Source: Puffinus mauretanicus (taxonomy: Eukaryota > Chordata > Aves > Procellariiformes > Procellariidae). Taken from it: a stretch of 64,000 nucleotides of DNA. Both the position numbers and the translations under genes were made by a program. The first letter of the stretch is position 1, and every line of letters starts with the position of its first letter. Under the pieces are notes generated by a model. The model was not told the origin of the DNA. It searched no databases and worked only from the letters and a program-made list of their open reading frames with translations. Of the stretch, positions 57,001 through 64,000 are shown piece after piece. The stretch is from NCBI GenBank assembly GCA_023333565.1, contig JAJKFH010000948.1, positions 2,244,001 to 2,308,000 of the forward strand, read 5' to 3'.

Positions 57001-59272
57001 TAACCCACTGACAGAAAAAAGAGGCAGGTTAAAAAACAGCAGAGAAAGAAATAATCCCCCCCAAAGACTTACCACACCTTCACACTGCTTTTAACATAAT
57101 TTTACTGTGCTGATGAGGGAAGAACTTTTCTGAAGGGAAGTAACAAACCTTATGCTTTCCAGTGCTAGATCCCTCTGTATGTTCTCAGGGAGTCCCACTA
57201 AAGATTGCAAATTATTTGATGCCTAACTAAACATACATTCCTCTTTCGTAAGGGATAGCAAGAAAATGTTTATAAAACTGAGTAAATACATTATTTGAAA
57301 TGTTATTCCTCACTCAAAAGCCACATTCTGCTGCTGAAGGCACAGAACTGATACACAGGTGGAGGGGAAAAGTATATATACATTGATTACAGCATCGTCT
57401 CCAAGTATAAAGCAGGGTGAGATAAATCACAGCAAGATCTGTGCAGTTTTGTGGTACGAATCATTTCCATTTGTAACTGAGATGGCACGCCAGGTGGGTA
57501 CCACAAATGGTCAGAGGAAAAGGAGAAGAGGCAGCTGGTGGAGATGAGAAGTGTAAGAAACCAGCCATGTCCACAAAACTGAGTGGCTCTGACCTGCGTA
57601 ACCATTTTGGTGAAGGCTTTGATTATTCTTCTCCCTGTCTAGCTGACAAACAGCTACACTGGCAAAACATCTACAGATAAACTGAGCAGTGTTTTTGCAC
57701 AAGTATCTGCTGTGCTGCTTCTTTGCTTGCGTTCGAACTCCCTTCTCCTTCATTACTCTTTTGTTCTTCTCCGCTGCGTGTAGTTTTAAATGAAACCCCA
57801 GAACTCTCTGTACAGTGCCTGCTGCTGCTGTAATACAAACAGAAACTGGTCAACCATTTCGATTTGGTCCTGTGTTAGCCGTAGAACGGAAAGTGTTTTC
57901 AAACGCATACCTTTTTCCCCCCCTCCAAATTAGTCTTACAATCGCTACTGTCCTGCTTTCAATTAAAATACCACCACAGCAGATGTATCTATAAGGTGCC
58001 TAGAATTTCACAGCAGAAAACCTATTACTTTGAATACAAAAGTTGGCCAAAATGATTGAATTCCTGAGTCAGCAGAAACGATACTGGTGATTTTATTCAG
58101 CATGTGTCCAACACGATTTTCCATTCGGAATCCACATTTTTTAATGCTTTTCTTATACCATTCTTAACATTACCTTCAGCTTTTATGGAGTCCCTTTAAA
58201 AGTTTTTTTTTTCAATTTGTTTACCAGAAAACTTAAATCTTAATGATTAAATAATAGGACATTTATATACACCAGTGGGTTTTCTCAGATACTGGGCTCT
58301 AAGTACATACAATGTCTATTGAGTGAAAATAAAAAAGAAAATTCCAGTCATGCAAATCATCTTACTAACCATGTTCCATTTGCCTTGAAAATTTTTACTC
58401 TGTTACTGGCATATCATTTTAAAATTAAGCAGATAATTTTTTAAGGTTGCTTTGTCCATTTCCATTCGTTTGTTTTGCCATTTTGAAGAACTGACAGGCC
58501 ACATGCTACTGCAGAAGGTACCGGCAGGCTAATAATGGTTCTGCTACCACCAACCACTCCAAGCCCTGGCGTGGATGTGTTTAAAAAAACCACCTAACCT
58601 TCAGCTAACTGCACTGGTTTATTTCTGAACAGCACATCACAATATCAGCATAGATAGCACATTGTAACCGGTTGGGTGATTCCACTTAATAATTTTTCAA
58701 CACTAGGACCTTTCAGCATTTTAACTCTGGTTTCATTTATGAATTAAAGGTCATATATAGAGCACAAATGAGGTCTAAATTTAGTCACAGCAGACCACAG
58801 TTCCACATAAAGACAAATCTTCAAGTTATGTTGACCTGCTAGGAGACAAAGATAAACAGCACAGCAAACATGTACCTGCAATGCACTGCTTCCCTATTAA
58901 ATATTAACTGTTTCATTTACATTTAAATGAACTGAGCAGTAATGGATAGACTTTCCAGTACTGCTGTTTGGTGCTGCTGTCATGGAAAGAAGCTGAAGAC
59001 AATGTGGGCTGTATGGGGGCAAATGACGCAATCTCAGCATCCGCTCAAGTGACTTCAATGATGACCATTCTCCAGTCTTGAAATATAATCCTACACAGCA
59101 TTTTTTTTCCTCTCCCTCTGTAAACACATCTGTTCATAAATAACTTAGATGTCTCCTTGACATTCATGGTATGTAACTGAAGCTGAAGTAGAAAAGGATG
59201 GGTGGCGTACAGCACTGAGGAGATGTCACAGTACTTTTGTTCAGCATTTTTGTCAAGTGCAGGTCGCTAACG
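57001..59272 (-). other. UBE2QL1: Probable UBE2QL1 3' UTR and downstream flank
   Basis: Lies directly 3' of the UBE2QL1 stop codon on the minus strand, so at least its right part should be 3' UTR. Several AATAAA words occur on the minus strand (for example TTTATT near 58092 and 58616 on the plus strand), and I cannot choose the real end. No transposon recognised. Confidence 0.4.
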
Positions 59273-59404
59273 TCAGCCATCAGAGACGGGCGGGGTCACC
59301 CACCCATATTTTTCATGGGTCTTCACCAAACTCTTAAATGTCGCTTCAGCTTCCTTTCGACTGAATGACTTTTTTGATTTGCCAGCTTTTCTGCAGATAC
59401 GGCC
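59273..59404 (-). CDS. UBE2QL1: UBE2QL1 terminal coding exon (ubiquitin-conjugating enzyme E2 Q-like 1), partial gene
   Basis: Minus strand, acceptor ggtgcag|GGC at 59404, stop TGA at 59275-59273. It encodes 43 residues in phase 0: GRICRKAGKSKKSFSRKEAE, ATFKSLVKTHEKYGWVTPPV, SDG. This matches the C-terminus of vertebrate UBE2QL1 as I remember it. The family transfers ubiquitin through an active-site Cys; that residue and the UBC fold (about the first 118 residues) are encoded upstream and are not seen in this window. The gene converges with NSUN2, the same relation as in the human locus. The exon is small, but the extended match makes the call secure. Confidence 0.93.
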   Translation of the reverse strand, partial: GRICRKAGKSKKSFSRKEAEATFKSLVKTHEKYGWVTPPVSDG

Positions 59405-60361
59405 CTGCACCAAACGAAAAAGAAAACCTTCATTAAACACGCGAACACGCAGCTGGAAACCACAGCTTCACTTTTCAACGCGTCAGGCCAAGAGGCATTC
59501 ACTTAACAGGTACCAGAAAGCAGAGTTCCAAACTGGGGCAGAGAGATACATTATTACAGATGATTAAAAATGATATGCAGTAAAAAAAAAAAAAAGGACA
59601 TCTGCCGGGCTATTTCTTCCCAGCGAGCCCCTGTGCTGGCACGCTGCCCTGCATGCAGCAACCAGCGGCTGCTGCTGCGGCCGTGCCGCACGGCTCGCCT
59701 CCTCTCCGCGGCGCCGGGACCCCTGCAAGCAAACGAAGGGACCTCTGCCATAACGCACTGGGCGCGCAGACCCTCATGCCCGCCCCGTACGGTCAGGGGC
59801 ACAGCCCCAAGCAGAGAGGGACCGCGAGGGGCACACGAATACGCCACAGAAACGGTGCCTCGGCACGGCGGGATGCCGCTTTCCACCGGCTCCTGGGGAC
59901 GGGCGGGTTTTGCGAGCGTCCCCTGCGGCCCTTTCCAGCCCAGGAGAGGAAGGGGCTCCCCGGCCCCCCCGGGCCAGCAGCTATGGATGGAGAAGGAGGC
60001 AGGCTGCTGCAACCGGTGCCGAGGTACCAGCTTGTGGCTGGAGAGACGGGAAGAGGTTTCAAACCAATTTTGATGACACGCTCATAAAAGTCCAAGGTGT
60101 GAATATCACAGAGTTGACAACTCTGGAGAACCATCACAAAAGCGGAGCGTTTCCGCGTGCTACGTCTCAGGGCTACCCGTATCTCACCCCCCACACCCTG
60201 CTGCCAATGCAGAGCATCACTAAAAATCACATCCATCCCACGAAACACGCTCCATTCTTCTTCTTCCAATCTGACCTGCGAGAAACAAATAGCCCTGGCA
60301 TTTCATAAAGGCAGGAGCACCTTAAAACCAACTTGCTTCCAACCTACATAAAAAACTCTAA
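59405..60361 (-). other. UBE2QL1: UBE2QL1 intron, left part, with GC-rich patch
   Basis: Contains a poly-A run near 59581-59595 and a GC/CpG-rich patch from about 59600 to 60060. Open frames on both strands in the patch overlap and match nothing recognised. Confidence 0.6.
59600..60060. other. Intronic GC/CpG-rich patch
   Basis: About 460 bp with frequent CpG (CTCCGCGGCGCCGGG, GGGCGCGCAGACC and similar) between AT-rich flanks, inside the UBE2QL1 intron. It may be an internal CpG island. No motif set proves promoter activity. Confidence 0.6.
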
Positions 60362-60366
60362 CTTGT

Positions 60367-60940
60367 TGTCCTGGTTTTGGCTGGGATGGAGTTGATTTTC
60401 TTCCTATTAACTGGTATAATGCTGTGTTTTGGATGTAGTGTGAGAATAATGTTGATGACACACTGATGTTTTGGTTGTTGCTAGGTAATGTTTACGCTAG
60501 TCAAGGACGTTTTGTCTTCCCATGCCCTGCCAGATGTGCAGGGGGCTGGGAGGGAGCATGGCTGGGACGGCTGGCCCAGCTGGCCAATAGGCTATTCCAT
60601 ACCATATGACGTCATGCTCAGCATATAAGGCTGGGTGAAGAAGAAGGAGGGGGGGCGTTCGGAGTGATGGCGTTTGTCTTCCCAAGTAACCGTTACGCGT
60701 GATGGAGCCCTGCTTTCCTGGCGATGGCTGAACACCTGCCTGCCGATGGGAAATGGTGAATGAATTCCTTGTTTTGTTTTTGTTTATGAGGGGCTTTTGC
60801 TTTCCCTATTAAACTGTCTTTATCTCAACCCACGAGTTTTTCTCACTTCTACCCTTCTGATTCTCTCCCCCATCCCACCCGGCGGGGGGGTGAGCGAGCG
60901 GCTGCGTGGTATTTGGCTGCTGCCAGGTTAAACCATGACA
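60367..60940 (+). mobile_element. Solo LTR with 5-bp TSD, CRE and TATA box, in UBE2QL1 intron
   Basis: 574 bp from TGTCCTGGTTTTGGC to AAACCATGACA, flanked by CTTGT at 60362-60366 and 60941-60945. The U3-like part holds a perfect CRE TGACGTCA (60607-60614) and a CATATAAGG TATA box (60622-60630). ATTAAA at 60808-60813 is the likely polyadenylation signal. Its middle segment differs from the two other LTRs, so it is another subfamily. It is antisense to UBE2QL1. Confidence 0.94.
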
Positions 60941-60945
60941 CTTGT

Positions 60946-63900
60946 TTATTACCCCTTCATGACAAGTTTGATAATAAATAAAAATATACACATTTAAACA
61001 TACTGCATCTTTATTACTTTGCAATTAAATATTACCTCTAAATGCACAGCAGTATATAATTTCAAATCCTTGTTTGGCAACATAAGACATTTACTAAGTT
61101 ATTAATAGCTTACCTTATTTTGCACATTGGTCCATGTCAATTACCAACTAACAGAAACACAAAAAAGAAATATAGCTGCAGATTTATTTCACTCTACAGC
61201 AATAAAACCCTTTAAAGTATTTACGCCTATTGAATTTGTCACAAAATGGAGGTTTATTAAAGTCACAAATCTAATAATTTTTATAACTGCTTGATAGACT
61301 GCACTGAAAGCCTTTTTTAGAATAAATGGTATTTAATGAGCAGATACCATATTGCAGTGTTACAATTATTAAGAACCAAGTTAGGATGTTCCCATTTTTT
61401 CCATTCCTTTGCTCAAATGAATCATCAGGCTGCATCTTTTGCCTTCCATATTTTACCATCAATTTGGAATTTTAACCAAAAAATTGTCATTCGTAATCGC
61501 ATGCAACAAATAATACTGAGAAAATAATTAGGTACATGGAAGGAAAAAAGGGGGAAAAAAGAAAACAAACTCTGTCCTCCGAGTATCTAAGTTATTTTTC
61601 CAGAGTAAAATGAGTAAGATTACTCTGTAGTGTGGACAAATCATCTAATTCTAGAAAGCTGTCACAATATTGCACAGATACGCTTTTGTGTTCAGCACTG
61701 CTCTTATTATAACAAAATTATGGACACATGAGATAAAAAAGCTGCTTCCTACTCCTGTTTTAAGAAGTTATTTTTCCATGCAGGTTGACTTCTGTTTCAG
61801 GGCCTACCTTAACTAAAGATTAGGAACAGTCTCTAATTCCCACCTCCATTTATTCGCAGCCAATTTATACCCATATGGTTTTCACAAAATAGCTATTTTA
61901 CCTGTCGATGCTTTTCTTCACCTTCCTACCTAGTCACCATTTACAGACGAGCAACGTATTTCCTCTTTAAATATCCTTTGATAGATGAAACAGCAAGACA
62001 CCGTCCCCATCCCCAAACTAATCTGGCAATTACTATTTCCCAAATAAGTATGATCTGAATGGTACTTGATTTAATCCCATTATTAAATTTTCTTAGAAAG
62101 TGTTCCTTTTTAGTTTTGACAAAAGGAATAATTAAATAAAACCAGGTAACATATTTTTAAAATCTCATGATTGCTAGTTCTAATATTGCTGCTCTCAAGA
62201 ACTGCTATTCCAGTTGGGTGCTCAAAGCATAACAGGTTCTCATTGACTAATTATCTTAGATATCCTGCAGGAGTATTTTTGTTGTTACAAAACAAGTTTT
62301 GTATTTTCTTCCTAATCCGAGCTTTTGTTGGAAGCATAGTTAGAGAAACATAGGAAAAGATAAAGCAAAGTGCAACAGAAGATGAAAGCAGCACAGGAAA
62401 TGCTGTCCTCAAAGTCTCACCAATTAAATACTTTTGAAAGTAAATATAAACCTACTCTACTCCTTAATTTCTGGATTAGGTCCATTTGCCATCTCTTGTC
62501 TTATACATATGATTTTTTATCATTTAAGGCTGTGATACCTTTCTGACTTGTGTGCATAGCACTTAGCACAGTATGATCCATGTCTTTCCCAGTTTTATCA
62601 AAGTATGAATACTAATCTGAACCTAGAAATAGGATCTTTGCATTGAGAACAGCTATCGCTCATATTCAGTGTCAGCTACTTACTGCTTTCAAATAGGGAA
62701 AGTAAGAATTCTTTGGTGTTGCAATAATGCAGTGAATAGAATCACATTATCTAAAATGTTACTGGAGCCACAGGAGATGAAATGAGCATTGTTCCATGAA
62801 TTTATTCTCATACTTCTTTGTTATTAATGTAACAGATCATTAAATCCACTTCTAAAAGGCATTCTGGTACCATATGCAGGTTGTATGTAAAGTGCATCAT
62901 CAAAGACCAGCTAACTCTACCCGACTGTAGTCCACGTATTTCTATGTTTATACAGAAACTCTGTGTGGCATGGTTAGCACTGTCTCTTATTAACCAATAT
63001 CCTGCCAAGTGTTTATAATTTGGATAAAATTTAACCTCATGGACTGAAAGTTTCCCTTTTTGGTGCCTCAAGTAAACCTGAGGTAAAAAGAAAGAAGGGT
63101 GGAATTTCAGTCAACACAGTTCAGATGCTTTTGAGTCTATACTTGAGTGGTGTCTAATGTCTTAATGATTTTTAGCTTTTTGCCATTCCCACAAAACTCT
63201 TCCCAAGTTTAACTAACAATGGCATTTTGGACACAATTAGAAAAGAAAGTGTCAAATAACCATGTTACCAGCTCTGACTACAGTTTATTTTCAGATTGCT
63301 ACTTAAACATGCAGTCATTTTAACTCTGGTCAGGAGACTATGAGCTGCTGCATTCTGTAAATATGATAAATATGGTAAATACAGTATGCAAATACAGCGC
63401 TGGCCATAGCTCAATCGCGCACACCTGCATTTCGACTAATCTCTAAACCACGCACGTCACTACTGCCGTGGTAAGGAATACCGATCATTTGCACGGCCAG
63501 TGTTTTGATGTGTCCAGCACCAAATCAAGAAAAGGTATCAAATTGATACCTGAGCAAGATCAAAACATTCCACAAAAGATTAAAAACAACAGATAAAACC
63601 CAATAAAGCCTTTCATAACGATATTAATGTCGACTTTAGCTCTGAGAAGTCACACCAGGAGCTTATTGAAACAGCTGCAATACTTTCAGACGCTCACAGA
63701 GCGCTTTTCATAACGGGATAACTGAAAACCTAATTAAAATAAAGAGTTGGAGAGAACATTTCAGATTTTGCCATCTGCTGTGACTTCGATGTACTTATCG
63801 AGATATAATTTTAACAAGCTAGAAACATATGAAAGGTGAAAGTAATGCCACAGCATCCACCCGGTTTCGGCAGCCATGCTGAAACGCAGGGGGACAAGCG

Positions 63901-64000
63901 CTGCCCTCAGCCGCCTCACTCACTCCTGCTCCTGCTGCGCCGAGGCTGCGCGGCGCGGTGAGCAACCGCGCGCCACTCACCTACTCTTTGCCCAAACTAA
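60946..64000 (-). other. UBE2QL1: UBE2QL1 intron, right part (inferred)
   Basis: 3 kb of AT-rich DNA with no recognised exon or transposon. GC and CpG rise sharply only from about 63880 to the window edge, where a good minus-strand splice donor (GAGTAG|gtgagt, junction 63981/63980) is seen. Confidence 0.5.

Noticed and set aside
59554..60308. Overlapping open frames of 130-170 codons in the GC-rich patch
   Set aside because: Low-complexity Pro/Arg/Gly translation on both strands, no splice or start support, and no known family.

Overview
This is vertebrate nuclear DNA, almost certainly from a bird. It has intron-rich genes with GT-AG splice sites, CpG-island promoters, many CR1 LINE fragments ending in ATTCTATG-type 3' repeats, and solo LTRs that begin TGTCCTGGTTT. 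The species cannot be named from the sequence alone. Three protein-coding genes are recognisable in the order SRD5A1 (minus), NSUN2 (plus), UBE2QL1 (minus). From memory of human 5p15.31 this is the same block of neighbours.

Left part (1-10.4 kb): exons 1-3 of SRD5A1, a steroid 5-alpha-reductase, on the minus strand. Exons 4-5 lie left of position 1. At 9.9-11.3 kb a CpG island holds a compact divergent promoter shared with NSUN2. The two start codons are only 342 bp apart (390 bp if the second SRD5A1 Met is used), and NRF1, ETS and CCAAT motifs lie between them.

Middle (10.8-31 kb): a complete 19-exon NSUN2 gene encoding a 793-residue RNA cytosine-5 methyltransferase. All exon phases were checked by hand and join. 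The SAM motif, both catalytic cysteines and the PUA-like C-terminal half are present. Only one CR1 fragment was recognised in this gene.

Right part (31-59 kb): gene-poor intergenic DNA rich in transposons. It holds several CR1 copies of different ages, including one with a 192-codon open C-terminal frame and one ancient copy. It also holds two solo LTRs with perfect 5-bp target duplications, an LTR remnant, an AT-rich palindromic tract and an orphan GC-rich patch. At 59.27-59.40 kb lies the last coding exon of UBE2QL1 (minus strand, convergent with NSUN2). Its upstream coding exon is not visible. The remainder up to 64 kb reads as UBE2QL1 intron, with a GC-rich patch and a third solo LTR that keeps a CRE and a TATA box.

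The genes are independent housekeeping or metabolic genes and do not form one pathway: steroid reduction in the ER, RNA m5C methylation in the nucleus, and ubiquitin conjugation. I found no CRISPR, operon-like or otherwise undescribed system. The most useful leads are the compact divergent promoter, the stop-free 69-nt first intron of NSUN2, and the LTR/CR1 insertions with clear boundaries.
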